Of a stretch of DNA of 64,000 nucleotides, positions 43,920 through 53,387 are shown in pieces; position 1 is the stretch's first letter, and the number at the start of each line of letters is the position of its first letter. The position numbers and the translations under genes are program-made. This stretch comes from Sutterella massiliensis (GTDB taxonomy: Bacteria > Pseudomonadota > Gammaproteobacteria > Burkholderiales > Burkholderiaceae_F): positions 98,146-162,145 of the forward strand of contig NZ_JACJJC010000005.1 of NCBI RefSeq assembly GCF_016899755.1. Direction: 5' to 3'. The notes beneath the pieces were generated by a model that was not told the DNA's origin, did not search any database, and saw only the letters and a program-made list of their open reading frames with translations.

Positions 43920-45296
43920 ATGACCGAAGAAAAGATCGAACAGACCCAGGAACAGGCTGTTGAACAGACGCAGGCCGAAGCGGCCTCGCCCGTCGTCGAA
44001 ACGAACGCCGCCGTCAACCCGCTCGAGCACTCGCTCGAACTCAAGGTGGCTGCTGCCGACGTGGAAAAGCTTGCCGAACAGCACCTCAAGCGCTACGCCA
44101 AGAACGCCCGTATGCCCGGCTTCCGTCGCGGCCACGTTCCGATGAACCGAGTTCGCATGATGTACGGCGCCGAAGCCTTCAATGAAGCCGTCAATGAACT
44201 CGTCGGCCGCGCTTGGGTTGAAGCCGCCCGCGAATCCAAGCAGCAGATCGTCGGCGCTCCCTCGATCGATGCCGTTCCGACCGAAGACAAGGAATTCATG
44301 ACCTTCAAGGCCAAGTTCGAAGTCATGCCCGAAATCCAGAAGGTCGACTTCACGACGCTCAGCCTCAAGCGCTACGGCTGCAAGGTTGACGAAGCCGCCG
44401 TCGAAAAGACGATCGAAGTGATGCGCAAGCAGCGCGTCACCTTCAACGTTGAAGAAGGCCGTGCCGCTCAGGACGAAGACCGCGTCACGCTCAACTTCAA
44501 GGGCATGAAGGAAGGCGTCGCCTTTGAAGGCGGCACCGCCGAAGACTACGCCTTCGTTCTCGGTCAGGGCCGCATGCTCCCCGAATTCGAAGACGCCGTT
44601 CGCGGCATGAAGGCCGGCGAAAAGAAGACCTTCCCGCTCACGTTCCCGGAAGACTACGGTCACAAGGACCTCAACGGTGCTTCCGTTGAGTTCGACGTGG
44701 AAGTCCTCAAGGTCGAAGCGCCGACCTATCCGGAACTCAACGATGAATTTGCCGAAAGCCTCGGCATCGAAGGCGTTGAAAAGATGCGCGAAGAAGTCAA
44801 GCTCAACCTCGAGCGTGAAGTCGCCGCCCGCATCGAAAACAAGAACAAGGCCGAAATCTTCGAACTCCTCAACAACACGCTCACCTACGCCGTGCCGCAG
44901 GTGCTCGTTGAAGACCAGGCCCGCAGCGTTGCCAACGCCTACGTGCAGCAGTTCGTTGCCCGCGGCGCCAAGGCCGACGCCTTCAAGGATCTGCCGATCG
45001 ACGTCTTCAAGCCCGAAGCTGAAAAGCAGGTTCGTCTCGGTCTCTTCGTCGACAACCTGATCGCCGAAGAAAAGCTCGCCCCGACGAACGAACAGATGCA
45101 GAAGATGGCCGAAACGCTCGCGGCTGCTTACGAAGAGCCCGCTGAAGTCGTCAAGCACATCCTCAACGACCAGGCCTCCCGCGCCAACCTCGTTGCCCGC
45201 ATTCGCGAAGAAAACGTTGCCGAATTCATCCTCGGCAAGGCCCAGACCGAAGACGTCGAAGTCGAATTCGACAAGGTCATGTCCGGCCAGTTCTAA
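43920..45296 (+). CDS. tig: Trigger factor
   Basis: Ribosome-bound chaperone and peptidyl-prolyl isomerase. The 458-residue protein has the ribosome-binding signature GFRRGHVP near residue 75, the FKBP-type domain (about 170-260, with VTLNFKGMKEGVAFEGGTAEDY and LGQGRMLPEFEDAVRGMKAGE) and the helical C-terminal arms. About 30 extra Glu/Gln/Ala-rich residues precede the usual start of the ribosome-binding domain. The ATG at 43920 is preferred to a TTG 48 bases upstream, and neither has a strong ribosome site. First gene of the tig-clpP-clpX-lon block. Confidence 0.95.
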   Translation: MTEEKIEQTQEQAVEQTQAEAASPVVETNAAVNPLEHSLELKVAAADVEKLAEQHLKRYAKNARMPGFRRGHVPMNRVRMMYGAEAFNEAVNELVGRAWVEAARESKQQIVGAPSIDAVPTEDKEFMTFKAKFEVMPEIQKVDFTTLSLKRYGCKVDEAAVEKTIEVMRKQRVTFNVEEGRAAQDEDRVTLNFKGMKEGVAFEGGTAEDYAFVLGQGRMLPEFEDAVRGMKAGEKKTFPLTFPEDYGHKDLNGASVEFDVEVLKVEAPTYPELNDEFAESLGIEGVEKMREEVKLNLEREVAARIENKNKAEIFELLNNTLTYAVPQVLVEDQARSVANAYVQQFVARGAKADAFKDLPIDVFKPEAEKQVRLGLFVDNLIAEEKLAPTNEQMQKMAETLAAAYEEPAEVVKHILNDQASRANLVARIREENVAEFILGKAQTEDVEVEFDKVMSGQF

Positions 45297-45403
45297 TTCG
45301 GACGCCTTGTGCCGCAGGCGCGAATTCCGCTGAGAATTTCGCTGCGGCACGCGGGTGCACCGGCTTAGTGCCGTGCGCATCCGTTAAAGAATGCGATCGC
45401 AAG

Positions 45404-45445
45404 CGCCTGCTCGAGCCTAGCGGCTTGGCAGGCGTTTCGGTTTCT
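45404..45445 (+). terminator. Probable terminator after tig
   Basis: CGCCTGC pairs with GCAGGCG, with an inner AGCC / GGCT, followed by TTTCGGTTTC. The T-run is interrupted, so partial read-through to clpP is likely. The 277 bp between tig and clpP also hold a 9-bp GTGCCGCAG / CTGCGGCAC hairpin near 45308-45350. Confidence 0.5.
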
Positions 45446-45573
45446 TGCGGGCGCGAATCGTGCAGGCGTGCGCGTCTTTGGTCATAATGCTTCGACCGAA
45501 AAACCGAAAGAGCACGGATGAAGCCGCCGGCTTTGCCCGGCGCCGCTGCCGCGCCAAATAAAGAAGAAACAAC

Positions 45574-46173
45574 ATGTCTTTAGTGCCCATCGTTATTGAA
45601 AGTTCCGGTCGCGGCGAACGCAGCTTCGACATTTACTCGAGACTCTTGCGCGATCGAATTGTTTTTCTCAATTCGGAAGTGAACGACCAGACGGCTTCGC
45701 TCATCGTCGCGCAGCTGCTCTTCCTTGAAAGCGAAGATCCCGACAAGGACATCTCGCTATACATCAACAGCCCGGGCGGCTCGGTGTCGGCCGGCATGGC
45801 GATCTACGACACGATGCAGTTCATCCGACCGAATGTGAGCACGATCTGCATGGGCATGGCCGCCTCCATGGGTGCCTTCCTGCTTGCGGGCGGCGCCAAG
45901 GGCAAGCGCTTTGCGCTGCCGCATTCGCGCATCATGATTCATCAGCCGCTCGGCGGCGCCGAGGGTCAGGCAAGCGACGTGGAAATTCGTGCGCGCCAGC
46001 TCACGCTCATCAAGCGTCAGATGAACGAAATGATGGCGGGCTTTACCGGCCGCAGCTACGAAGAACTCGTCCGTGATACGGATCGCGACAACTTCATGAG
46101 CGCGCAGGAAGCGCTTGAGTACGGTCTGATCGACCGCGTGCTCGTTAGCCGCGACGAGGCCGCTGCGAAGTAA
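45574..46173 (+). CDS. clpP: ATP-dependent Clp protease proteolytic subunit
   Basis: Serine peptidase that forms the barrel degraded-protein chamber with ClpX or ClpA. The 199-residue protein has the catalytic triad S98 (GMAASMGAF), H123 (SRIMIHQP) and D172. The oxyanion-hole stretch [15 protein letters not shown] and the adaptor loops are intact. Length is normal. ClpX follows 75 bp later. Confidence 0.97.
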   Translation: MSLVPIVIESSGRGERSFDIYSRLLRDRIVFLNSEVNDQTASLIVAQLLFLESEDPDKDISLYINSPGGSVSAGMAIYDTMQFIRPNVSTICMGMAASMGAFLLAGGAKGKRFALPHSRIMIHQPLGGAEGQASDVEIRARQLTLIKRQMNEMMAGFTGRSYEELVRDTDRDNFMSAQEALEYGLIDRVLVSRDEAAAK

Positions 46174-46204
46174 AGCGCTGCCGCATCATTGAGATGCCCG
46201 AAGC

Positions 46205-46233
46205 CCTAGCCGGGGCAGAGCCCCTCGGCTAGG
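46205..46233 (+). other. Hairpin between clpP and clpX
   Basis: CCTAGCCG-GGG pairs with CCC-CT-CGGCTAGG (8 bp plus 3 bp). No T-tract follows. It probably affects mRNA stability or sets the ratio of ClpP to ClpX rather than terminating. Confidence 0.55.
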
Positions 46234-46248
46234 TCGAAGAAGATTGGA

Positions 46249-47508
46249 ATGTTTATGAATTCAAAACGCTACTGCGCCTTTTGCGGGCGCCCGGAATCCG
46301 ACTGCAAGGCGCTCTTTCAGGGTTTAAACGGCGAGCTCCTCTGCGACGAATGCATTCGAGCGATGGCCGCCGACCTTGACGGCAACCCCGATGCCGCGCC
46401 CGCCGACGCGAATGCGCCGCAGGCGCAGGCTGAAAAGCCGCTGCCGACGCCTAAGGAGCTCTACGAGCTTCTTGACGGCTACGTGATCGGTCAGGAGCGC
46501 GCCAAGCGTACGCTTTCCGTGGCGGTCTACAACCACTACAAACGTCTCAGAAGCCGTGATGCCAAGAAGGACGAAGCAGCGAGCGCCGTCGAACTGCAGA
46601 AGTCGAACGTTCTTCTGATCGGGCCGACGGGCTCAGGCAAAACGCTGCTCGCGCAGACGCTCGCGCGCGGTCTTGACGTGCCTTTCGCGATCGCCGATGC
46701 GACGACTTTGACCGAAGCCGGCTATGTGGGCGAAGACGTTGAAAATATCGTCGCCAAGCTCGTTCAGGCAGCCGACGGCGATATCGAACGCGCACAGCGC
46801 GGGATCATCTACCTTGATGAAATCGACAAGATCGCCCGCAAGTCGGAGAATCCCTCCATTACGCGCGACGTTTCCGGCGAAGGCGTGCAGCAGGCGCTCT
46901 TGAAGCTCGTTGAAGGAACGATCGCCTCGATGCCCGTCAAGGGCGGCCGCAAGAACCCCGGCAAGCCCATGATGGAAGTCGACACTTCGCAGATTCTTTT
47001 CATCTGCGGCGGCGCTTTCGACGGGATGGAGCGCATCGTGCGCCATCGCACCGAGAAGAGCGAAATCGGCTTCAACGGTACGGTTGTCGGCAAGAGCGAT
47101 GCGGATCTGACGCGTCTATTCAGTCAGATTGAGCCCGCCGACCTCGTCAAGTACGGCCTCATTCCCGAACTTGTCGGTCGCTTGCCTGTCATCGCCGTGC
47201 TCGAAGAGCTCGACGAGAAGGCGCTCATCGAGATTCTGACCAAGCCCAAGAACGCGATCGTGCGTCAGTACCAGGCGCTTTTCGGCATGGAAGACGTCGA
47301 ACTCGAATTCACCGAAGACGCGCTCAAGGCCGTTGCCAAGCGCGCCATCGAACGCAAGACCGGCGCGCGCGGCCTGCGCTCGATCATGGAAGACGTGCTT
47401 CTCGATACGATGTTCGAAATTCCGAGCGAAAAGGACGTCGAAAAGGTGATCGTGACGGCTGCCGCAGTCGAAAAGACCGGGCCGCTCGAAATCGTCCGCA
47501 AAGCCTGA
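46249..47508 (+). CDS. clpX: ATP-dependent Clp protease ATP-binding subunit
   Basis: AAA+ unfoldase partner of ClpP. The 419-residue protein has the N-terminal zinc domain (C9, C12, C32, C35), Walker A GPTGSGKT near 124, the pore loop GYVGED, Walker [12 protein letters not shown], and sensor and arginine-finger regions ending with [17 protein letters not shown]. The ClpP-docking IGF-type loop appears as EIGFNG. A second ATG two codons in is equally possible as the start. Confidence 0.97.
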   Translation: MFMNSKRYCAFCGRPESDCKALFQGLNGELLCDECIRAMAADLDGNPDAAPADANAPQAQAEKPLPTPKELYELLDGYVIGQERAKRTLSVAVYNHYKRLRSRDAKKDEAASAVELQKSNVLLIGPTGSGKTLLAQTLARGLDVPFAIADATTLTEAGYVGEDVENIVAKLVQAADGDIERAQRGIIYLDEIDKIARKSENPSITRDVSGEGVQQALLKLVEGTIASMPVKGGRKNPGKPMMEVDTSQILFICGGAFDGMERIVRHRTEKSEIGFNGTVVGKSDADLTRLFSQIEPADLVKYGLIPELVGRLPVIAVLEELDEKALIEILTKPKNAIVRQYQALFGMEDVELEFTEDALKAVAKRAIERKTGARGLRSIMEDVLLDTMFEIPSEKDVEKVIVTAAAVEKTGPLEIVRKA

Positions 47509-47608
47509 GCGGGCGGCTGCGCCTCAAGGGCTGCACCCGAAGCGGGGGCTGTATGCCGCGCCGATTCGGCGAAGTAGGCAAAAACGTGCGCTAAATCGGC
47601 AGGAACGG

Positions 47609-47637
47609 CTTGAAACACACGGGATAGCCCCCATATA
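47609..47637 (+). promoter_or_regulatory. Heat-shock (sigma-32) promoter of lon
   Basis: CTTGAAA (47609-47615), a 13-base spacer and CCCCATATA (47629-47637) match the RpoH consensus (CTTGAAA N11-16 CCCCATNT) in every defined position. It lies 37 bp before the lon start, so lon can be induced separately from clpX by heat shock. Confidence 0.85.
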
Positions 47638-47673
47638 AGGGTTACTGACGTAATTTTTTTTGGATATTGAGCT

Positions 47674-50160
47674 TTGACCAACGAGAACACTCTTGCGAAC
47701 AGCAATGCGCCGGAACTGGCCGGTCCTTACCCGGTCATTCCGCTTCGCGACATGGTTGTCGGGCCGCACGCCATGACGACCATCTTCATGTCGCGCCCGA
47801 TGTCCGTTAAGGCCGCAGAGGCGTCGCTGCAGAGTTTCGGCGGACGGATCATCCTCGTGACGCAGCGCGATAAGTCCGTTGACGATCCGAAGCCCGAAGA
47901 CTTTTGGGATGTAGGCGTCGTGGGCGAAATCGACCAGCTCCTGCGCCTGCCCGACGGCTCGGTGAAGGCGCTTATGCATGGCACGGATCGTTGCCGCGTG
48001 AGCACCTTTGACCGCACGGGCATCTACTACAAAGCCTCTGCCGAGATTCTCAAGACCGAACCGTGCGAAGCGGGTGACCTCGAAGCGTATCGCCGCACGC
48101 TGATGCGTACCCTTGAGGACTACGCGCAGAACGTCAAGAAGATGTCGCTCGAGCACCTCAAGCCCATCCGCGCCGAGCGCGATGCGGTTAAGGCCTGCGA
48201 CATCGCCGCCTCCGTTGTGCCCCTCTCGACGGAAGAGCGCATTCGCTTCGTCGGCTCGACGAAGCCGAACGAACGCTTTGAGATTCTGATCGAAGCGCTC
48301 GAGCGCGAGCTCCAGAGCGGTCAGATCGAAAAGCGCATTCAGATGCGCGTCAAGGGCCAGATGGAGAAGAATCAGCGCGAGTACTACCTCAATGAGCAGA
48401 TGAAGGCCATCCGCAAGGAATTGGGCCTTGACGGCGAAGGGGAAGGTGAAGACGACGAGATCGCCGCGCTTGAAAAGAAGGTGAAGGAAGCCAAGATGCC
48501 CAAGGCGGCCGAGGAGGCGGCCTTGACGGAATTGAAGCGCCTTCGCATGATGCCCTCGGCAAGTTCGGAAGCTGCGGTTGTTCGCAGCTACGTCGACACG
48601 CTGCTCGACATTCCCTGGACGAAGAAGAGCCGCGTCAACCAGAACATCGCTCGCGCCCGCAAAGTGCTCGACGAGGATCACTGGGGCCTCGAAAAGGTGA
48701 AGGAGCGCATCCTTGAATACCTCGCCGTGCAAAAGCGCGTCGGCAAGGTGAAGTCGCCAATCCTCTGCCTTGTCGGTGGACCGGGCGTCGGCAAGACCTC
48801 GCTCGGCCGCTCGATCGCTCGAGCGACGAACCGCGAGTACGTGCGCATGGCTCTGGGCGGCGTTTCCGACGAGGCGGAAATCCGCGGTCATCGCCGCACC
48901 TACGTGGGCGCCATGCCCGGGCAGGTGATCAAGCACCTCGTGAAGGCCGGCGTTCGCAATCCGCTCTTCCTTTTGGACGAAATCGACAAAATCGGTTCGA
49001 ACGTTCGCGGAGACCCTGCCGCGGCGCTCCTTGAGGTGCTCGACCCCGAGCAGAACAACGCGTTCGAAGACCATTACGTCGAGTGCGAGTATGACCTCTC
49101 GGACGTGCTCTTCATCGCCACGTCGAACAGCTACAACATCCCGCCCGCGCTTCTCGACCGCATGGAAGTCATTTCGCTTTCTGGCTACACCGAGGACGAA
49201 AAGGTGCACATTGCCGAACGCCACCTCGTGCCCAAGCAGATGCGCGCCAACGGCGTCAAGGACAACGAAGTCACCGTGACCGAAGGGGCTGTTCGCGAAA
49301 TCATTCGCTACTACACGCGTGAAGCCGGCGTTCGCGGCCTCGAGCGCTCGATCGGCAAGATTCTGCGAAAGATCGTGCTTACCGAGCTCGAAGAGAACGA
49401 AAAGGGCAAGCCTGAGCTGCCTGTCGTTGTGACGGAAAAGAACGTCGACAAGTACCTCGGCGTTCGCCGCTACAGCATCACGGTTGCGCAGCGCGAGCCG
49501 CAGGTCGGCATCGTCAACGGGTTGTCGTGGTCCGAAGTGGGCGGCGACATCCTCACGATTGAAGCGGTCGCCTTCCCGGGTAAGGGGCAGGTTCTGCGCA
49601 CGGGCATGCTCGGCGATGTGATGAAGGAAAGCGTGGAAGCGGCCCGTTCGGTTGTTCGCGCCCGTGCTTCGCAGCTCGGCCTCAAGTCCGACGTCTTCTC
49701 GACGACGGACTGGCACATTCATTTCCCCGAAGGCGCCATCCCGAAGGACGGCCCGTCTGCCGGTGCGGCCATCGTTACGGCCATGGTCTCCGCGCTCACG
49801 CAGATTCCGGTTCGTTCCGACGTCGCGATGACGGGGGAAATCACGCTGCGCGGCGAAGTGCTTGCAATCGGCGGTCTCAAGGAAAAGCTCCTTGCGGCGC
49901 TTCGCGGGAACGTTCGCACGGTTCTCATTCCCGAAGAGAACATGAAGGACCTCACCGAAATCGGCGAGGACACGCTCAAGGGACTGGAAATCGTACCCGT
50001 TCGCAAGATCGAGGAGGTGCTCGAGCGCGCGCTTGTGCGCCAGCCCGTCGCGCTTGAAGCCTCGGCAGCGATCGAAGGCAAGGATGCCATGACGCTCGTT
50101 CCGCCCGCCATGCAGACGGCGAATCGCTCGAGTGAGGCGCTTGCGCCCACAGCGAGCTGA
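47674..50160 (+). CDS. lon: ATP-dependent protease Lon
   Basis: AAA+ serine protease that degrades misfolded and regulatory proteins. The 828-residue protein has the Lon N-terminal domain (PVIPLRDMVVGPHAM), a central coiled coil, Walker A GGPGVGKTS near 365, Walker B FLLDEIDKIG, and the C-terminal peptidase with the nucleophile Ser in PKDGPSAGAAIVTAM and the partner Lys in GGLKEKLLAA. The open frame starts at a TTG (47674). The next ATG is at residue 27, inside the conserved N-terminal strand, so TTG is the likely start. Usual length is about 780-820 residues, and the extra residues are a short C-terminal tail. Confidence 0.96.
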   Translation: MTNENTLANSNAPELAGPYPVIPLRDMVVGPHAMTTIFMSRPMSVKAAEASLQSFGGRIILVTQRDKSVDDPKPEDFWDVGVVGEIDQLLRLPDGSVKALMHGTDRCRVSTFDRTGIYYKASAEILKTEPCEAGDLEAYRRTLMRTLEDYAQNVKKMSLEHLKPIRAERDAVKACDIAASVVPLSTEERIRFVGSTKPNERFEILIEALERELQSGQIEKRIQMRVKGQMEKNQREYYLNEQMKAIRKELGLDGEGEGEDDEIAALEKKVKEAKMPKAAEEAALTELKRLRMMPSASSEAAVVRSYVDTLLDIPWTKKSRVNQNIARARKVLDEDHWGLEKVKERILEYLAVQKRVGKVKSPILCLVGGPGVGKTSLGRSIARATNREYVRMALGGVSDEAEIRGHRRTYVGAMPGQVIKHLVKAGVRNPLFLLDEIDKIGSNVRGDPAAALLEVLDPEQNNAFEDHYVECEYDLSDVLFIATSNSYNIPPALLDRMEVISLSGYTEDEKVHIAERHLVPKQMRANGVKDNEVTVTEGAVREIIRYYTREAGVRGLERSIGKILRKIVLTELEENEKGKPELPVVVTEKNVDKYLGVRRYSITVAQREPQVGIVNGLSWSEVGGDILTIEAVAFPGKGQVLRTGMLGDVMKESVEAARSVVRARASQLGLKSDVFSTTDWHIHFPEGAIPKDGPSAGAAIVTAMVSALTQIPVRSDVAMTGEITLRGEVLAIGGLKEKLLAALRGNVRTVLIPEENMKDLTEIGEDTLKGLEIVPVRKIEEVLERALVRQPVALEASAAIEGKDAMTLVPPAMQTANRSSEALAPTAS

Positions 50161-50189
50161 AGCAGCGCTGTGCGCTTCATTGCACCTTG

Positions 50190-50235
50190 AATTTGAGCCC
50201 GAGTCGCGAAAAGCGAATCGGGCTCAAATTTTCTT
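50190..50235 (+). terminator. Terminator after lon
   Basis: AATTTGAGCCCGA pairs perfectly with TCGGGCTCAAATT (13 bp) around a 15-base loop that itself has CGC/GCG, followed by TTCTTG. Confidence 0.88.
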
Positions 50236-50263
50236 GCATTACTGCGCATTCTTCTGATAAAAT
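50234..50263 (+). promoter_or_regulatory. Promoter of tRNA-Val
   Basis: TTGCAT and TAAAAT separated by 18 bases, ending about 44 bp before the tRNA-Val gene and overlapping the end of the lon terminator. Confidence 0.55.
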
Positions 50264-50306
50264 CCACTCTCTTGCGTTGCTTCGTTCAAGGGCGAGTGCG
50301 CATCAG

Positions 50307-50382
50307 GGGTGATTAGCTCAGTTGGTAGAGCACCGCCTTTACACGGCGAGGGTCGGGAGTTCGAGTCTCTCATCACCCACCA
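50307..50382 (+). tRNA. tRNA-Val, anticodon TAC
   Basis: A 76-base cloverleaf. The acceptor GGGTGAT / ATCACCC is perfect, the D-arm is GCTC...GAGC, the anticodon stem CCGCC / GGCG flanks loop TTTACAC (anticodon TAC), the T-arm contains GTTCGAG, and CCA is encoded. Confidence 0.96.
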
Positions 50383-50439
50383 AAATTCAAAAAATTCAAC
50401 AAGTTATCGCTAAAATGCGTTTGCGTGTTGAGTCGTCGT

Positions 50440-50475
50440 GCCCCTGCAGTACTTACTGTCGGGGCTTTTTATTTA
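50440..50475 (+). terminator. Terminator after tRNA-Val
   Basis: GCCCC / GGGGC with an inner CAGT-ACTT-ACTG hairpin, followed by TTTTTATTT. Confidence 0.8.
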
Positions 50476-50628
50476 GTTGTTTTTGAAGTCGCGCCGAAGC
50501 AATTGACAGACGCCCGAGCCGCAGACGCTCGAGCTGGTGAGTGCGCTCGAAATAGCGTCGAGTATCCTTGTTTACGGAGCCTGACGCTGCAATTGAAAAG
50601 AAAATTCAATTTTTTTTTCACAAAGGTC

Positions 50629-50656
50629 TTGATTTCTTCGACGACATCCGTATAAT
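50629..50656 (+). promoter_or_regulatory. Promoter of the first tRNA-Asp
   Basis: TTGATT, 16 bases and a perfect TATAAT, 70 bp before the first tRNA-Asp gene. The 340-bp gap after tRNA-Val shows no gene. Confidence 0.6.
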
Positions 50657-50725
50657 TCGCCTTCTGCCGCCGAATATGACGGACGGCGGAACCCGCTTCC
50701 GAGCGGGTTGCTTCAAGCGATAAGC

Positions 50726-50802
50726 GGAGTGGTAGTTCAGTTGGTTAGAATACCGGCCTGTCACGCCGGGGGTCGCGGGTTCGAGTCCCGTCCACTCCGC
50801 CA
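50726..50802 (+). tRNA. tRNA-Asp, anticodon GTC (copy 1)
   Basis: A 77-base gene starting GGAGTGGTAGTTCAG and ending CCACTCCGCCA, with CCA encoded. The anticodon loop CTGTCAC gives GTC. It closely matches E. coli tRNA-Asp. Confidence 0.96.
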
Positions 50803-50836
50803 GTTTCTTGAAGCGAAGGGTGAATAAAAAAAGTTC

Positions 50837-50864
50837 TTGCAAATTTTCAGAACTTCTGTATAAT
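50837..50864 (+). promoter_or_regulatory. Promoter between tRNA-Asp copies 1 and 2
   Basis: TTGCAA, 16 bases and a perfect TATAAT, 33 bp before copy 2. It could drive copies 2-4 as one transcript. Confidence 0.6.
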
Positions 50865-50897
50865 TCACCCTCTAGGCTGAAACGCCTGACTCTTCGT

Positions 50898-50974
50898 GGA
50901 GTGGTAGTTCAGTTGGTTAGAATACCGGCCTGTCACGCCGGGGGTCGCGGGTTCGAGTCCCGTCCACTCCGCCA
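50898..50974 (+). tRNA. tRNA-Asp, anticodon GTC (copy 2)
   Basis: Identical to copy 1 over all 77 bases, as far as can be seen. First member of the 170-bp tandem repeat. Confidence 0.96.
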
Positions 50975-51067
50975 ACTGCTTGATGAGCGAAAGATCGTCA
51001 ACTGAAGCGTCGGGAAGTTCGGTAGAATTCGAACCTGGTTTAAGCCTTGACAGTTTGTGCTAAGCGC

Positions 51068-51144
51068 GGAGTGGTAGTTCAGTTGGTTAGAATACCGGCC
51101 TGTCACGCCGGGGGTCGCGGGTTCGAGTCCCGTCCACTCCGCCA
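51068..51144 (+). tRNA. tRNA-Asp, anticodon GTC (copy 3)
   Basis: Identical to the other copies. Flanked on both sides by the same 93-base spacer. Confidence 0.96.
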
Positions 51145-51237
51145 ACTGCTTGATGAGCGAAAGATCGTCAACTGAAGCGTCGGGAAGTTCGGTAGAATTC
51201 GAACCTGGTTTAAGCCTTGACAGTTTGTGCTAAGCGC

Positions 51238-51314
51238 GGAGTGGTAGTTCAGTTGGTTAGAATACCGGCCTGTCACGCCGGGGGTCGCGGGTTCGAGTCC
51301 CGTCCACTCCGCCA
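51238..51314 (+). tRNA. tRNA-Asp, anticodon GTC (copy 4)
   Basis: Identical to the other copies. Last gene of the array, followed by a terminator 13 bases later. Confidence 0.96.
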
Positions 51315-51326
51315 GAGATTTTTGAG

Positions 51327-51356
51327 AAAGGCGAACCGTGCGGTTCGCCTTTTTCT
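51327..51356 (+). terminator. Terminator of the tRNA-Asp array
   Basis: AAAGGCGAACC-GTGC-GGTTCGCCTTT, an 11-bp perfect stem, followed by TTC and further T residues. Confidence 0.88.
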
Positions 51357-51453
51357 TTATCTGTCGGCAGAATCTGTTGAAGAATTACAAGACTTGCAAT
51401 CACATGCTTCTTTCGCTTCGCAGGGCGAAAGGGCGTCGAGGAAAGGAACGCAC

Positions 51454-53361
51454 ATGCTTCAGGCATTCCGCGAGCACAAGCGTTGGCTGATGTTCATCGC
51501 CATGGTGCTGATCATCCCGAGTTTCGTTGTTACCGGGATCTATTCCTACAACCGAATGATCGACTCGTCCGACAACGCCATCGTCAAGGTCGGCGAAGTG
51601 GCGATCACGCCGGAAATGTTCGACAACGCCAAGCGCCAGCAGCTTGAGCGGCTGCGTCAGCAATTGGGCGACGCTTTCCGCGCCAACATGCTCGAAAACG
51701 AACAGGCCCGCGAAGACATCCTGCGCATGCTGATGGACGATGCGGCCGTTACGCAGACGATTGCGAAAAACTACATCGCCGTAAGCGAAGCCGACGCGAT
51801 TGCGCTCATCAAGAGCGCCGAAGGCCTGATGCAGAACGGAAAGTTCTCGCCCGAACTCTATGCTCAGTTCCTGCAGTCGCAAGGCAAGAGCGACCAGCAG
51901 TTTGTTGCCGAAGTCCAGCGCGATCTCGCCAAGGAAGCGCTTGTGGCGGGTGTCGCTGCTACCTATCCCGTGCCCAAGGCGATCGTGCAGCAGATGCATG
52001 AAATCCTGACCGAGGAGCGCCTCGTGCGCACGTACATCGTCAACGCCACCGATTATGTCGATCAGATGACGGTGACGGACGAAGAAGCCAAGGCCTACTA
52101 CGACGCCAACAAGCAGTCGTTCCTCTCGCCCGAGCACGTTAAGGCGCAGTACGTTGTTCTTTCCCCCGAGAATTTCCGCAACGTCAATGTGAACCCCGAC
52201 GACCTGAAGGCCTATTACGAACAGAACAAGAACCGCTGGACGACGCCCGAGCAGCGCCGTGCGAGCCACATCCTGATCGAATTCGGCAACGACAAGGCGG
52301 CTTCGCGGAAGAAGGCCGAGGAACTCATGGCCGAAGCCAAGGCTGATCCGACGAAGTTCGCCGAACTCGCCGAAAAGAACTCGGCCGACCCGGGCAGCGC
52401 CGCTGCGGGCGGCGACCTTTCCTACTTCGGCCGCGGCATGATGACCAAGCCTTTTGAAGATGCGGTCTTCGCCGCCAAGAAGGGCGACATCGTCGGTCCG
52501 ATTGAAACGGAGTTCGGCTACCACATCATTTACGTCACCGACGTTCAGGAAAGCGCCGTCAAGCCCTATGAAGCCGTGAAGACCGAGATCGAGCGCGAAT
52601 ACGTCGAACAGATGTCGATCCGCCTCTTCTCGGAAAAGGCCGAAGAGTTCACGAACATCGTTTACGAACAGGCCGACACGCTTGAGCCCGCCGCTGAGAA
52701 GTTCGGCCTCAAGCTTGAAACGGTCGACTTCGTTACGCGCGAAGGCGTCAAGGATCCCGAACTGCGCAGCATCATCAACGACCAGGTCGTTGAAGCGCTC
52801 TTCGGCTCCGAGTGCCTCAAGGAAAAGCAGAACTCGTCCGCGATGGAAGTTCGCGCCAATACGCTCGTAGCGGCCCGCGTGCTCGACTATCAGCCGACGC
52901 ACGAAGAACCGTTCGAAAAAGTTCGCGCCAGCATCATCGAAACGCTCAAGCTCCAGAAGGCTACGGCCAAGGCGCTTGAAGTCGGTCAGGCCAAGCTCGC
53001 CGAAGTTCGCGAATCGAAGAATCTGGACGGCTTCTCGGCCGAAACCTGGGTGTCGCGCCGCGATCCCAAGGGCCAGCCCGAAGCACTCGTGAATGCCGAA
53101 GTGAGCCATCCGGACACCAAGTTGCCCGCCTACATCGGCAAGCAGGTCGATGGCGGCGCCTACATCATCAGCTACATCTCCGAAGCGAAGAAGCATCCTG
53201 CTCACGAGCAGGAGCTCGCCGGTCTGCAGCGTGAGCTCACCTCGATCTACGGCGAAGCCGATCGCATGGGCTACCTCGAAGCGCTTGAAAAGGCGCTCGG
53301 CGTTGAAGTGCTCAAGCCTAACTTCACGAAGGATGCTGAAAAAGAAGAAGCGCCTCTCTAA
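51454..53361 (+). CDS. ppiD: Periplasmic folding chaperone PpiD (SurA N-terminal and rotamase domains)
   Basis: Inner-membrane-anchored chaperone that meets proteins leaving the Sec translocon. The 635-residue protein has one N-terminal membrane helix (about 13-33, LMFIAMVLIIPSFVVTGIYSY), a SurA_N-like segment to about 190 and a parvulin-type PPIase domain at about 255-355 (ASHILIEFG, FAELAEKNSADPGSA, GGDLSYFGRGMM, FEDAVFAAKKGDIVGPIETEFGYHII). A second, degenerate rotamase region follows. AAGGA lies 8 bases before the ATG. An upstream in-frame extension reads through tRNA-Asp copy 4 and is rejected. Its place after lon and the tRNAs matches other beta-proteobacteria. Confidence 0.94.
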   Translation: MLQAFREHKRWLMFIAMVLIIPSFVVTGIYSYNRMIDSSDNAIVKVGEVAITPEMFDNAKRQQLERLRQQLGDAFRANMLENEQAREDILRMLMDDAAVTQTIAKNYIAVSEADAIALIKSAEGLMQNGKFSPELYAQFLQSQGKSDQQFVAEVQRDLAKEALVAGVAATYPVPKAIVQQMHEILTEERLVRTYIVNATDYVDQMTVTDEEAKAYYDANKQSFLSPEHVKAQYVVLSPENFRNVNVNPDDLKAYYEQNKNRWTTPEQRRASHILIEFGNDKAASRKKAEELMAEAKADPTKFAELAEKNSADPGSAAAGGDLSYFGRGMMTKPFEDAVFAAKKGDIVGPIETEFGYHIIYVTDVQESAVKPYEAVKTEIEREYVEQMSIRLFSEKAEEFTNIVYEQADTLEPAAEKFGLKLETVDFVTREGVKDPELRSIINDQVVEALFGSECLKEKQNSSAMEVRANTLVAARVLDYQPTHEEPFEKVRASIIETLKLQKATAKALEVGQAKLAEVRESKNLDGFSAETWVSRRDPKGQPEALVNAEVSHPDTKLPAYIGKQVDGGAYIISYISEAKKHPAHEQELAGLQRELTSIYGEADRMGYLEALEKALGVEVLKPNFTKDAEKEEAPL

Positions 53362-53387
53362 AGCGTTGCGCCTTCTTTGAAGTCCAA

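Larger units (their letters stand above)
50898..51314 (+). repeat. 170-bp tandem repeat carrying tRNA-Asp genes
   Basis: The unit is a tRNA-Asp gene plus a 93-base spacer. Two full units (50898-51067 and 51068-51237) are identical by eye, followed by the tRNA part of a third. The spacer after copy 1 is different, so the duplication involved copy 2 onward and is recent. Confidence 0.9.

Noticed and set aside
50898..51314. Integration site or genomic island at the tRNA array
   Set aside because: No integrase, no partial tRNA copy bounding foreign genes, and the flanking lon and ppiD genes are in the usual order. Simple tandem duplication explains it.
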